Assembly (NCBI GenBank): GCA_963277665.1
Contig: OY728119.1
Span: forward strand, 313,616,206-313,680,205
Direction of reading: 5' to 3'
Source of the DNA: Viscum album
Lineage: Eukaryota; Streptophyta; Magnoliopsida; Santalales; Viscaceae
Length of the DNA stretch: 64,000 bases
The translations under genes were made by a program, and so were the position numbers. Positions 1-12,043 of this stretch are shown in pieces. The notes beneath the pieces are model-generated. The model did no database searches. It saw only the letters and a program-made list of their open reading frames with translations, and had not been told where the DNA came from. How positions within the stretch are numbered: position 1 is the stretch's first letter; each line of letters opens with the position of its first letter.

Positions 1-1200
1 ACGTAATTTTTCAAATATATGATATAATAAAAATATATTCCATATAAATATATAATATTTTTTGTAAACATTTAAAATTATTTCAATATATTATAGATAT
101 ATTTTTTCATTTGAACGAGGATAATATCCACAGAACCTATTTTATGATTTGTTTAAAGATATATTTTAAAGAAATATTTTTAATATGAACATTTCATGTT
201 AAAAAATATCATCATTAATTAAATTAATATAAAATCATTCATATTTTTACATATTTTGTAATCTATAAACACTTAATCATGTAACAAAACATCCATATTG
301 ACATTAAACCAAGATAACAACTATAAAAATAATTTTGATATAATTTAAAAACCCCTTAGTTTCTGTAATAGTTTTTAATTTTTTAATTTTTTTTATAATT
401 TATAAAATACCACCATGTTTTATTATTTACCACATTAATGTTTTTCCCAAGTGACAAATATTTATAGAATTACCATCACTTTTTTACATGAGTGATTTCA
501 TATCAAATACGACCCTTAAAAACAAACTTTTAAATCTAGGAAGATATTTTAATAAGCTACATCATGGATTTCATATTGAAAACTCATTCCCACACTAACT
601 GTGATTAGTTTTATTAAAACCATGACATTAAAATTATTTTTGAATGATGTAATTGTTTTATGAAAAAGATATCATCTTCTGTTTTCCAAAATAACATTTT
701 ACTATTATAAATTTTATAAACCAACCACATTTTTTTATAAACACAATTTTCAAATGAATATATTAATGAAAAATGAAATGTTTTCATAAACCATGTCATG
801 ATAATAATAAAAATAAATTCTCATGATTCTTAAACTATTCAAAACAACAATATGAATGTAATAGAAGTTGGTCTAATACCATAATTGGGTTTATATGGAA
901 AAAACATTTTACAAATTTAATGTAAGGAAATTAATCCCAAACCATTAACCAATTAACTCTATACACCATTGAATCAAAAAAATAGTAATGAAGAACATGT
1001 TTCTTTTTTTGAATCATTGACTCCTAATTCATAGAATTTTGATGAATGCTTCTAAAAACAATTTCACTTATTTGAGGGTAATAAATAGCATAAGGGAACC
1101 TCTATTTTAATGTGTAAAGTGATGATACTTTATATAGTAATTCAACTGTTGATAAGAATTTGCAAGATGTTTTTGAGAGCATCTGCATCAATGATAATCC
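1..1200. other. AT-rich intergenic DNA, no gene seen
   Basis: Very AT-rich sequence with long A and T runs and stops in all frames. The longest open frame (614-799, minus) has the low-complexity F/Y/K/I composition expected by chance in such DNA and matches nothing I recognise. It is most likely old decayed repeat. The LINE target-site copy begins immediately after it. Confidence 0.6.
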
Positions 1201-1212
1201 AAATAATTAATT
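1201..1212. repeat. LINE target-site duplication, left copy
   Basis: AAATAATTAATT, 12 bp, identical to 2392-2403 on the other side of the LINE. The AT-rich target suits L1-type endonuclease nicking. In sequence this AT-rich a 12-bp match alone would be weak, but both copies lie exactly at the edges of the LINE-like block. Confidence 0.8.
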
Positions 1213-2391
1213 TTTTGGGTCCTTCATTGATTGTTTTTTCTTCCAAAGACTACCTCAAGATTTAGGTGGATAGAAACGACATGGATGTGTGGTGGGAGGT
1301 TTTTTTGTGCAATGAAATCCTTTAAACATATATCTTCTTAGTTTGGAGAGTCAAGAATAGAGCACTGCCAACGAAAGATAATCATCAGTGCTTGAGAGAT
1401 TGTTTAGATTCTAAATGCTTCTACTATAGGGAGACCAACAATGAGTCAATTTTTCATCTATTCTTGTAGAGTTTTTTTGGAGAATGCTCTGTGAAGTACC
1501 TTCATTATATTCATAGGGTGTATATGGTGGACAAGGTGGGAGGAGCTGATGATATATTTTCTCTAGTGCTGGTTTCAGGGTGATGATACCTCATGATCAG
1601 AAAGTAAGTCTTGGTCCTTAAATATTTCCATGGGGTGCTAGCATATTTGGTCTAGCAAAAATGGTTCTCATCACATGGTAGTCCTAGGGAACTACTTTTT
1701 AATTATTTTTTAAAACCATAAATCTGGTCCTAGACTTAGCTCAGCTATTCTATAACTGGGAATCCTCTACCTCCTTCGGATCTCTATTGCTTTCTCATCC
1801 CAATATAAAAAGAAGAGTATATCATGGGTGATGGGTTTTGTGGATCCCCCCCTTGTTGGGTATGATTTTGAATACTGATGGATCGTCTCTCATGGGTTTC
1901 ATGTGTGGTGGAGGGGTCCTCAGAGATTAGAGTGGTTCGAATGTTTTGGTTTTCTCATGTTTCAAAAGAAAAGGTAACTCTATTCAAGTGGAGCTGGAGG
2001 TGATTCTCATGGGTCTCCATTTCTATAGGTAGTGAAATCTTGCTCAATCCTCTGTTAATACGTGCACATCGGTTCTCTACAATTCATTTCATTTAAAATG
2101 TAACCTCCCTTGGTCCATTTTGTACTCTATCCGTAACTGCAAGGGGATAATGGATGGTTGAGCTGAGATTCTATAAACATGGAGAGAAGGAATCATTTTT
2201 TCCACCTTCCTGGCATCTAAATAAAATCATTATCAATGAAGAATTACTTTCTCCAGCCTCGATTCCTTCCCCCATAGGGGGTTAAACATGGTATCGTGGA
2301 TGCTTTGGGATTTACTTATTTAATACCCCCATGATTATTTTTTTGTATATTTTTTATAGTTTCCTTGATAATAAAAAATAGTTTTAAAAAA
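1213..2391 (+). mobile_element. 5'-truncated LINE with poly-A tail
   Basis: A non-LTR retrotransposon fragment of about 1.18 kb keeping only the C-terminal end of ORF2 (zinc-finger and RNase H), a short 3' untranslated region and an A-rich tail at about 2366-2391. It is flanked by an exact 12-bp direct repeat (1201-1212 and 2392-2403). That, the 5' truncation and the A tail are the hallmarks of target-primed reverse transcription. GC is visibly higher than in the flanks. A C-terminal RNase H is typical of a subset of plant L1-type LINEs. In-frame stops show it is dead. Confidence 0.88.
1341..2330 (+). pseudogene. LINE ORF2 C-terminus: zf-RVT zinc finger plus RNase H
   Basis: Frame 1341-1469 reads VWRVKNRALPTKDN, then a Cys pair decayed to CFYY, then NESIFHLF. 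This is the zf-RVT finger that follows the reverse transcriptase in plant LINEs. Frame 1865-2030 reads ILNTDGSS (catalytic Asp at 1877-1879), GGGVLRD, then QVELEVILMGLHF (catalytic Glu at 1997-1999), the start of a plant LINE RNase H. About 2240-2310 resembles that domain's end (FLPP, then a stop, then GVKHGIVDALGFTYL). Stops and frame changes, such as the TAG after VLRD, make it a pseudogene. The RT and endonuclease are absent, removed by 5' truncation at insertion. Confidence 0.82.
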
Positions 2392-2403
2392 AAATAATTA
2401 ATT
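2392..2403. repeat. LINE target-site duplication, right copy
   Basis: AAATAATTAATT directly after the A-rich tail, matching 1201-1212 exactly. It fixes the 3' end of the LINE at about 2391, allowing for ambiguity in the A run. Confidence 0.8.
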
Positions 2404-3639
2404 AGGAATAATTATCATATAAAACATGTGATTCATGTACAAAAAAAATAATTTCTTGAAATTCAATATTTCATGATTTAATCTAGCAAAAACCACGATG
2501 TGGTCCATACATCCTTGATGTGGTTTGGATTTGGAGAATATTTCTATAAAAAAAATTGAATAACATTTTAGTTGGATCCTAGTCTAGTTTTATAGTTTTA
2601 TTAAAAATATTATCATTATAAAATAACATTTTGGATCGATAGTCATTAATCCTGAGTGATATTCTAAATTATATGATAAATTTATTAAAATTTGATTATC
2701 AAAACCATTACTCAATGGAAAAATAACATTTGATTTTATATTTTCAAATTGTTCCTTCCTCATTATCATCTCAGTGAATTCATTAGTGTCTAAAAAATAG
2801 TGAACTTTAACAAGTACTAAGTTTTATATAATTTTTTTTTATTTTTTAATTCTAACATTTCTGCCCCCATAAAAAAGATAGCATGGGGTGAATCATGGTA
2901 TATCAATCTCAAAAAAAATTTCAAAAATATTATTTAATGATTTTTCATAATTCGCTCTTATCCATCAAAATGTAATACAATTGAAATAGAGCATAACATA
3001 GATATAAATTTACGTTTTACATGGTTCACATGTGCCAGACTATGTCCATGGATAATACACATAATGATGTATTAGTGTACCAAAATACATGAAGTTCACT
3101 CCTTATACATTTAAAATTTAGAGTGGTTGTAATGGTTCCCCTGGTTTACATCACATAAAATGGTAGATAACCAACTAATATTCCTCACATATAAATTAAA
3201 ATATTCTAATAAGTATCATATTAATATTTTATGATTGAATAATGTGAATTAAAATATTTTTGGTCTAAAAATATAACCTTCCATCAGTAATGAAATAAAA
3301 CGTTAGAAACTTTTTTTAAGACAAACTCTTTGATATCTTCATTATCTATTTTTTTAAGAAATAATACATATATCCATACTGTTTCTTATATGATAAAATA
3401 AATGGAATCATGCTCTATAATATATATAATTGCGATATCTCTTCAAAATAGAGTGAATCAAAAAAATTCTCTTATATGTGCCATTTTTTATTTAAATATG
3501 GTTAGAAAATACATCCCTAAACACAATCCAAACTAGAGTAAATTTCCTGTAAATAAAATATCTTAATATCTCTGAAAGGGTCAGAAATTTAAAATAGAGA
3601 TATCAAATAAAAATTATTCCACATTGTTATATATGGCCA
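2404..3639. other. AT-rich DNA, nothing recognised
   Basis: No coding frame, RNA gene or clear repeat seen. Probably decayed retrotransposon LTR or spacer. Confidence 0.5.
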
Positions 3640-4890
3640 ACAAGATAATGATTTTAAAGACCAAGCCTAATATTAACACTAAAATTTCTATTCATAAAAT
3701 CAAAGTGTCCCATAGATATTTATATTTCAAATATTAAATCAGACAACCTATAGGTCTTGGTATACTTCTAACCATGTAATAATAAATTTATATTAGAATG
3801 TATTTGTAAAACTCTATTTTCGAATTTATGGAGAAACTCTTAGAAAACCAATGGTAAAAAACCATCCTACACACTGAACACCATTCTTACTATCTATTTT
3901 TATTAATGATATGTGAAAAGGAAATGAACATCTCCAAACCAATTTTAAACAACCTCATTACTTTCAAAAAATATATACAATGTACAATGGTGACTAAAAT
4001 AAAAATTCAGAAACTAGCATTTTTTTTATCACACTACCTCACTATGATATACATATTTTAGTATAAAAACTACTTGACACACAATTTCCTTCAATAAAAT
4101 TCCATGAGTTAAGGCCTAACATGGAATGGATTCTTCTTTCCTGCACTAAGCATGTATTTATAAATCCTCCAACACCACTCTAGTATTTTTTAAAATTCAA
4201 GGTCATTACCATGTATTTTTTTCACTATACCTTGTCTTATATTAATCGTTTATGCCAAAACACTAGTAGGCATGCCTCCAAGATTAATCTAACACTATTG
4301 ATACACTAACTAAATATTTATCATGAATTTTATGATTATTTATGAAGATAAAACTCACAAATTTAGAATAAATACCACCCAAAAATACTTAAGAGGATTT
4401 TTTTTAATTTCAATATCCCATTTAGGTTTGTCAATACACCTTCACCACACTATTATCTAAACAATAAAGCATTAATTACCACTCCAACAATCTAAAAAAG
4501 CATCCTTAGATAATATAATCAATGTTTCACTAATAATAAACTCAAAACTCACAAGTTTCATAATTTTCATGAGTAAAAAGAGTAAAATTAAATGATCATC
4601 ATGAATAAATTCATTTACCTTTATACTCTTTAACATCAAATATTTCTAAGACATAATATTCCAAACTATTAACCCCATTTTTAGTGAAATATAGTTAAAA
4701 TAAAATTGTTAATTACAAATATCACCCTGAATAAACATTCCAGTATTGTCCCCAAAAAAAATCTCAAATAAATTATTTTTTTACTTTTGTTAACAAAAAA
4801 GAGGAAAACCCCTTCAGCCTACATCCTTAAATACTATAATACCAATTTCAATAATATTTGTGATTACTATTCACCTACCATTGGAAAATA
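3640..4890 (-). repeat. Probable 3' LTR part of the minus-strand Copia relic
   Basis: About 3640-4250 aligns by eye to 30310-30900 in the same orientation. Shared strings include GGTGACTAAAATAA against CAATGACTAAAATAA, and CACTATGATATACA near CTCAATGATATTCA. The block lies downstream (minus sense) of the Copia RNase H relic and of a G-run that looks like a polypurine tract, which is where a 3' LTR should be. I could not define its lower end or find a matching 5' LTR. Confidence 0.4.
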
Positions 4891-4905
4891 TTCCCCCCAT
4901 ATAAA
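4891..4905 (-). other. Possible polypurine tract of the minus-strand Copia relic
   Basis: On the minus strand this reads roughly TATATGGGGGGAA, followed by a diverged LTR-like start. Copia elements commonly have an A/G tract directly before the 3' LTR, and the site lies about 280 bp beyond the RNase H homology. Suggestive only. Confidence 0.35.
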
Positions 4906-5179
4906 AAATTCCAAATGGACTTCCTTAAAAGTGTATAATATGGATTTAGAAGCTCAATAAATTAATCAAAAAGGTGTATAATACCATTACATGATCCACA
5001 TGTTTTTAATATAACGTATTGGGAATATGAGTGGAATGAAATAAAATTTAAAGGAGTGGTGAGTTATTATCAAAATATTAATTTTTAAATAGATGGATGG
5101 ACACCTTGATTCAGATAATGTACTTCAAAAATATCGTTATATTTCATTTTTGTCATCATATATGAAACTTAACATCAAT

Positions 5180-5999
5180 TACACCCATACTCACACTTCA
5201 CTATCCATTCCCCAAGATTCTCCATGATGAATTCATATTTTATCTCAATAATAATTATCCTTGAAGCATTTAAATTTATTTTCAATGATAAGTAACAATG
5301 GGTTATTACACTTGATTGCAATTAGATATTTCACCTCAACTCCAATATCATCATGTTGTTTCTTCATCCATGAATTTTGTGTTAATTTTTGAGTTGAAAT
5401 TGTATACCTACCATCTATATTTCTAAATATATGAAATCATACTGTTTTCACAATCATGTATCAAAAAAATATTAAAAATATAATATATCACCTACTTTTT
5501 ACTTCTCATAATTTTCTGACCCATCTTAATCTAGATACATAAGTCCCAATAACTCCTTCTCTTCTATAACATTTTAAATTGTCTAAAATCCACAACCAAT
5601 TTATATAATGTAGTATTATTTTCACTTCTTTCATGTGGAAATATTTGGGTTAGCATTTATACCATTCAAATGAGAAGTGGTAAACATAATGAAAGGTCCT
5701 ATTGATTTTATGTATAATATAATTCAAATTATTTTCTTATATTCCATCACATTTACCTCTTCACTATTTTCCTCCCATAAAAACCTCACTTGTGTTGAAT
5801 ACAATTTTATTGTTACATTTAAATAATGTATATAACCTCTATTCATATCCACTTTTCTATATTTAGATTTAGAAATAAATGTTCCATGCCTCACTTGAAT
5901 CAACCAAAAATCAAGAAAATGTGTCAAGAAAACAATCATTGAAATTTTGAACACACACCACTTGAATTCCAAAAAATAATTAAATTTTTTATTTTTCAA
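5180..5999 (-). pseudogene. Copia RT C-terminal part and RNase H relic
   Basis: Minus strand. The 91-codon open frame 5999-5724 follows the end of a Copia reverse transcriptase: FLTHFLDFWLIQVRHGTF, then ISKSKYRKV, a gap, and VMEYKKII, where intact Copia copies have a short-chain 'I.QSKYA..' block and a '.YR..IGSL' block. Farther on (about 5350-5200) a frame reads IGVEVKYLIAIKCNNP, matching the Copia RNase H segment before the third catalytic Asp; that Asp is now Asn. Frameshifts and stops separate the pieces. The catalytic YVDD palm and integrase should lie at 6.0-9.9 kb, but I could not resolve them. It is older than the Copia at 10.4 kb. Confidence 0.6.
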
Positions 6000-8900
6000 T
6001 TCTCCATGTAAGATGTCATAAATATTAAAGAGAATAATGACCCATTGGTCATTTTCCTTATTGACTAAGTTATTATAATCAACTCAATAATGTTGGTATC
6101 TAATTTTCATTAGGTGTTGATAAATTCCTAAAATACCAAGATCTTGTTAATTCTGTAATCCATAACTCTCATTCTTTAACTGATAATTTTTTTTCTAATT
6201 TTCATGAAAAATAAAACCATTTTTTATCAATGTTGACTACTTCCTCAATAAATTATTTAATTAATAATGATCTGCTATCCATTTTTAATACCTTGAACAT
6301 TATTTATAATGTTAAATACAATAATAACTAAATTCTTTCCAACCTTGAACTAATAGAAAACATATTTCCAACATTGATTCCATGAATATGGGAATACAAT
6401 TCACACATGAGTCATTCCTTATTCCAAATGAACTTTCATTCCTCACTATGTTTTTTATAGAAAACCCCTTTAGTTAATATGATGGTCATATATTCAATAT
6501 TTTAAAAAACTTTCCAACTTCTATTTTTTCTTAAGTAGATAAATATTTTCATGTGTTTCCTTGGAAAAACTATTAGACTAGGAATACTCAACAAAAATAA
6601 TAGGATCTACTAATGGTAAGATTGATTTTTTTATTGGGACATCAAAATTCTCATTTTTATTAGAAAATTTGTGTTCATAAATATTTTTTCCTCATTGTTT
6701 TCAACTATGATTCTCATATTAATTATATTTCATAATAATAAATCATCATCCAAATTATCAATGTGCCCTATAAAATTACACGCAACTCATTGTCCCCCCT
6801 CCCTTGACGACTCATCTACCCTTAAAAATACTTGAGAATCTTATAACTCTTGTATTGAAAATTTTAATCATTTTTCATAATAGTGAAATATTGAATTTCA
6901 ACCGTCATTACAAATCACTAATTGAATAATATTTATTATTTTCCCTTGGATGAGTTTCTTAGCTAGGTCACATAATATCTACAAGATATAAAATTTAATA
7001 GGTTACTATCATTATTATGTGCAAAGAACATACGTACAGAGATTTTAAAGTGTATTAATTTTGGATTCTTTTCATAACAAATGTATTATAGTGTCTTGTA
7101 TTCATCCAGAAAGAATCAATCTCTATCCATTATGTATAATTATTTTAAGAATGATACATTCTAAAAATTCTATTGTTGGTGCTTCTTAAATAGAATTTTC
7201 TGACTCCATGTTGTTATAAATTTTATTCCTCCACTCACCTATACTATTATATAAAGGACGTTTAACATATATAAATTCATTACATATCTTTTTATTATAA
7301 AAATAATCCTCTAATAGGCTACTATTAAACACCATAACATTTTATCTTCAAGATTTCAGATTTTTTAGTTCAATAATATTTTTCAAGAATATCTGATATT
7401 GAGTAATGAATTTGAATACTTTATACTTGTGAGAGATTAGTACTAACAATTAAAAACAATAGTAATAATTATGGAATAAAAAACAATACCTCTTTATATC
7501 ATTGGAAAATGGTGATATCGAACAACAAACATGAATGTGCATCAACCCAAAAAATCCAGAATGTTTATTTTCCTTAGCATGTAACTCCTTTGAATGATTT
7601 TTATCTTTTGGAAAAATGTGAACTTGTGTATATGGTCAAATGGAATTCAAGGAATATAGAAGAATCTATTTTACTAACTTTTTAATACACAAAATTTTGG
7701 ATTAGGTACCAAAGTATTTTATTGCACAATCTATTTCCATCTTTCATGGAGATTTAGCACACTAATTCTTCATTATAACTGATGTATAGATTACACTTAA
7801 TTTTCATTCCTTATATCATAATTTAAATTTAAATTTATTTTAAGATATAATTATTCTTATTTAAATTGATTTTTTCCTATGTTCACACAATTTAAATTTA
7901 GTTAGTAAATTGTTATATTATCCTTGAATATATAATACATCTACAAATAAAATTTATTTAACAGTAATTTTGAATGAGTAAATGATCCCCAATCCATCAT
8001 AATTTAAAAATATCACAACACATTTCATATCTAAATTTACTCCCAATACAAGAATAACTTTTCTTATCATATATGAAGTTTTACCTATTTGATGAATCCA
8101 TACTCCAGACATATATTTTTTTTATAGAAATGTCTACACAAACTACTTCTCAATCCTTTGTTTTTTATCCAAATACATTATATTTCATCCTTTTTAAATG
8201 AGTGTTAATATCGATCCATTTTATTTAATGGATCATCCTCATTATATAAAATATACAATTTTTTTCCTTTTCAGGTTCTTTATAATGCATTTATCTATTA
8301 TAGTTTAACTCAATGAGCCTATTTTAACACACCCCTTTGCATTATTTATGTGAAATTCATGAATGATTTTCTATATCATTATCAAATAAATATTATTTAT
8401 CTAAAAAACTAATATATATAAAAATTTATAATTCTTTCTCTCTATTTGGCTTATAATATAACATGGGATTTATCTATGGAAGAAAAAATTATATATTGTC
8501 TATATCTCCATGAAAATGACACATATCGTTTAGATAATTCTAATGTGTCTTAAATATATCTGAAGTGTATTTTTATGTATTTTTCATGTTACTGAAATTA
8601 ATTATACTTATCAGTGAGGTTTTTTAGTGATTAGTATTGATTAAGAGAAAATTATTCTTATTATCATGCCCCCTCTAATGGTTCCTTCATTTTGGATGTA
8701 CTTATTTTATTAACATTAATGAAAATTGTATATGGATAACTATTTTTCATCAAAACATTCTTAATAACTCTACCAATAAAACCCCTCAATGATACACTGA
8801 GAGTAATTATTCTATCATGAACTTTTATCCTTCACCATATATCTTTGAATTTAAATTCAGTATGCTCTATTTTTTAAAATTTAAATTCATCATTTTGTTT

Positions 8901-10442
8901 ATTATATCAATAATATATTCCCATTCATTATTTCTGAACATCTTCTCAACCAATTTCATTGAATTTTATAGAAATATAAAATTGAGTTTTTCAATTTAAT
9001 ATTTTATTTAATATTTATCTTCTTCATACTAATGCATATAATGTTTGTAATCATAAACTAATTCATTGTTATTACTCATTATTTCTATTTAAATTTGGAT
9101 TTCTTCTAGTGCAGTGTGAAACACAACATTGATGTCAAATATTTTCTGAAATATTTCTATCTAAAAATTTACCTATATTTGGTTATGTGTATAAAAACAT
9201 CATAGAATTATTCATTGTGGCATTTTTATCCTCAATATTTTAAAACATAATTTTTACAAAGATAATATACTCTTGTGAAGGAAAGATCTTATTTTTTTTA
9301 TGATTATCTGTTGTGTAATCCAATTTCCATTCATAATGTTAGATGATTTATTCCTTTTGACATCATCATTTGGTAATCTTTTATCTCAATTGGAAATAAT
9401 GAATCATTCTTCCCAACTATTCCACACTTAATATAGGAATGTTTTAGTTTCCAAATGAACATTTCTTTTCCCCTTTTAGGAAATAAGGAAAGGAATTACA
9501 TGAATTCATAAAATTTCATTTCTTCCAGATCATCCTTCACCATGAGATAATGTAATTCCATGGAAACCACTACTCAATATCCCTATTTTATTATAGAATA
9601 ATTCTAATAATTATTCATTTCATATGAAATAAGAATGTTATAATGAATATCCAAAATAATATCTATTGGATCCATTTCCTTTTGAACACAAACCATTACC
9701 ATGAATCAAGGTGAAAATTTACTCAAAATTATCCTTATGATCTTTATATCATTGACTGTTTCACTAAGTCAAAGAATTTAGTCCATAATCATGTTCACCT
9801 GATTAAAGGAATAATCAATAGATTTATTCTTTTTCATCTAAAACCCATATTACTTGTTCCCAAATACATTCAGTTTAGGGTCTTTTATCTTCGATTGAAA
9901 ATCATTGATGTAGGAAATATTTTACCACACAGTCTGTGTGGATTTACACATTGAAAATTTCATGTATATTTGATTATTCATAAATACCCCAAACTCGTTG
10001 ATTCTTTTGTTATAAATATCTATCGTGTAGTGGTATATTTTAGATAAGGATTCTCTTTCTTTGTTGAAACAATTCTATATATGGTAGTTATATTATTTTA
10101 TATACCCTATGATACAATGTAGTGTTGTTTCCCATTATAATATATTTCATAATTATTTCCATCAAATATTGGAATACTTTTATTATTGAAAAAAACATAT
10201 ATAGATTCCAAGATAGAAAAATATATCAAACAAACCTTTAAATATGGTTCCGATTCTTTTTACTATACAAGGAATATTCAATATGGTGGGGAAGTAGGGG
10301 AATTAAATCTCAAAGGACCCTTCCAAAAAATATAAGGTCATGATTAGTTGAAATTGACTTCTCTCTTGATAAATATATGTGTGTGATAAATCAAAAAAAA
10401 ATATACATAATAAATTTTACATAGTTCAATCAGATTAGGATA
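6000..10442. other. Degenerate AT-rich DNA, no resolved feature
   Basis: By position the 5' parts of the minus-strand Copia relic (palm, integrase, protease, gag, 5' LTR) should be here, but I found no safe motif. The open frame at 8817-8999 is low-complexity F/I/L/S/Y of the kind T-rich DNA yields by chance. Confidence 0.45.
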
Positions 10443-12026
10443 TTTTTGGAAAAAATCCTTCAAGGTATCAACAAATAATTTTTGAGGTGATTGTATTGGT
10501 TGAAAATGTGTACATTAGTGTTGTGATTGTTGACAAAGCAAACCATGCCATAAAAATTTGATGAAAAAAAGGATTTCATGGTTGAATGATGTGATTAAGA
10601 GCTGTGGTGGATGATCAATGTTTGATACAGGAACTATGACAAAAGAATGGATGATCTGGAGGCGGTACGAAAAGAGCAGATAAAAGGGGAACCATTTTTT
10701 AGTGTTTGACAAATTTTTTGGCCAGAAAATCGACAAATGGAGAAAAGTGGTTTTGGTAAAGAGACTTTCATGTTGTATACTTGGAGGAAATGGAACTTTC
10801 GCGCCTAGTGTTTTTCAAGATCAGAAGATGGAAAAATGGAAAAGGGATAAGGGCTGCACATGTTTTGGTTTGGTCGCACAAGTGACCTGCGCGCCGAGAA
10901 AGTACATGCGCGTCGGTGCCTAGGAGTATTAGAAACTTGTGCACCTATTGTTTTTAGAGATCAGAACATCAATATAGGGTAGAGGAATGAGTTTTGAGCA
11001 AGTATTGGTGTGGTCATCCAAGTGAGTACCGCGACAGAGACTTGGGCGGATGGACCTACGCGCCGAAACCTGTTCCCTGAGGGGAGACTTGCGGACCATC
11101 GCGCAGGGTGTAAAAATGACTATAAATACAGGTCAAACCCTCATCATTCTTCATGATTTCAACACGTAGAGAAAATAAGAGCTCCCCTCACGCAGGTGTT
11201 GTGGTCGCGCAAGTCGTGGTACATCGCGCAAGTATAATTTGCGCAAAAGGTGTTAGTTGCGCGCCAATATTGGTTTGGGCGTAAAAGGAGTTGTGTCGCG
11301 CATTTTTAGAGGAGTAGAGGCTTATGAAACACAGGTAGTTGAGGTGGACCTGCGCCCTAGTGTTGAATTCTGCGCCGAGACTTGCGCATTGTCTTAGAGA
11401 AGGGCACCAAGTTAGGTTGATTTCCAGCAATGCTTCCGGGCTTCGTGGAAGTTGGATGATTTCCTGATACCTTTGGTGATAATTGAAATTCATCTACAGG
11501 TGAAAGTTGGACTTCAACAGAGCATCCACATACAAAAGTGGATGTATTCATTAGTGATAATAAAGATACCTACAGGTCTATAAACTGTGAGTGGATATGT
11601 TCTAGAGTAGTGAGCGAAGGAAGAAGAAGAAGGTGATCCTCTCCCCCGACAGTGATCCAGAGAGAGAGAAACAGGGGGTGACCCTTGGGAAAGCAGTGAG
11701 CTGTCCCTAATCTCTATAAAGGCAGTGCTCCTAGAAATAGAAGTGATCTATCCCGAACCTTGTAAACATCAGTTCACTTTTAGTGAATTTGGTACATCGG
11801 CACATTGCCGGTGTTTGCCCCTTGGGCGTAGCCCAGTGAGGGTGAACTAGGTAAAAATTGATGTGTCTTTTCCATGCTTTGCTTTCTGATTATATTGTGC
11901 AATGGGAAAGGGAGAGAAGAGTGTTTGTCTTAACATAAAAACAAGATCATAACGAGCATTAATTTTAAATTAGTCATACCCTGATTCACCCACCCTCTTA
12001 GGGTATTCAGCCTTTTGGACCTAACA
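10443..12026 (+). repeat. Copia 5' LTR (1584 bp)
   Basis: It aligns along its whole length with 17834-19418 and differs in length by 1 bp. The 3' end is CCTAACA, the inverse of the TGTTGGG start kept in the 3' LTR; this copy's start has decayed to TTTTTGG. The middle (about 10.80-11.40 kb) is GC- and CpG-richer than anything nearby, with recurring GCGCAAG and GCGCGCCGA strings. The open frames inside are not genes. It carries the element's promoter. Confidence 0.95.
11121..11130 (+). promoter_or_regulatory. LTR TATA box
   Basis: TATAAATACA, kept at the matching place in the 3' LTR (18512-18521). It lies just after the CpG-rich part, as a U3/R boundary promoter should. Transcription would be expected to start about 30 bp downstream, near 11150-11160; this is inferred. 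Confidence 0.7.
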
Positions 12027-12028
12027 AT

Positions 12029-12040
12029 TGGTATCAGAGG
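12029..12040 (+). other. Copia primer-binding site (tRNA-iMet)
   Basis: TGGTATCAGAGG starts 2 bp after the LTR end. It matches the TGGTATCAGAGC complement of the plant initiator tRNA-Met 3' end except at the last base. This is where minus-strand DNA synthesis would start. Confidence 0.93.
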
Positions 12041-12043
12041 GAA

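Noticed and set aside
614..799. 61-codon open frame, minus strand
   Set aside because: F/K/I/Y-rich low complexity, as expected by chance in DNA this AT-rich; no motif, no neighbour support.
8817..8999. 60-codon open frame, plus strand, looking like a membrane segment
   Set aside because: T-rich DNA encodes F, L, I and S by default; no flanking coding signal.
10515..11551. Several open frames of 64-101 codons on both strands
   Set aside because: All lie in the Copia 5' LTR; they exist because this part is GC-richer and stops are fewer. Equivalent frames in the 3' LTR (18320-18884) are explained likewise.
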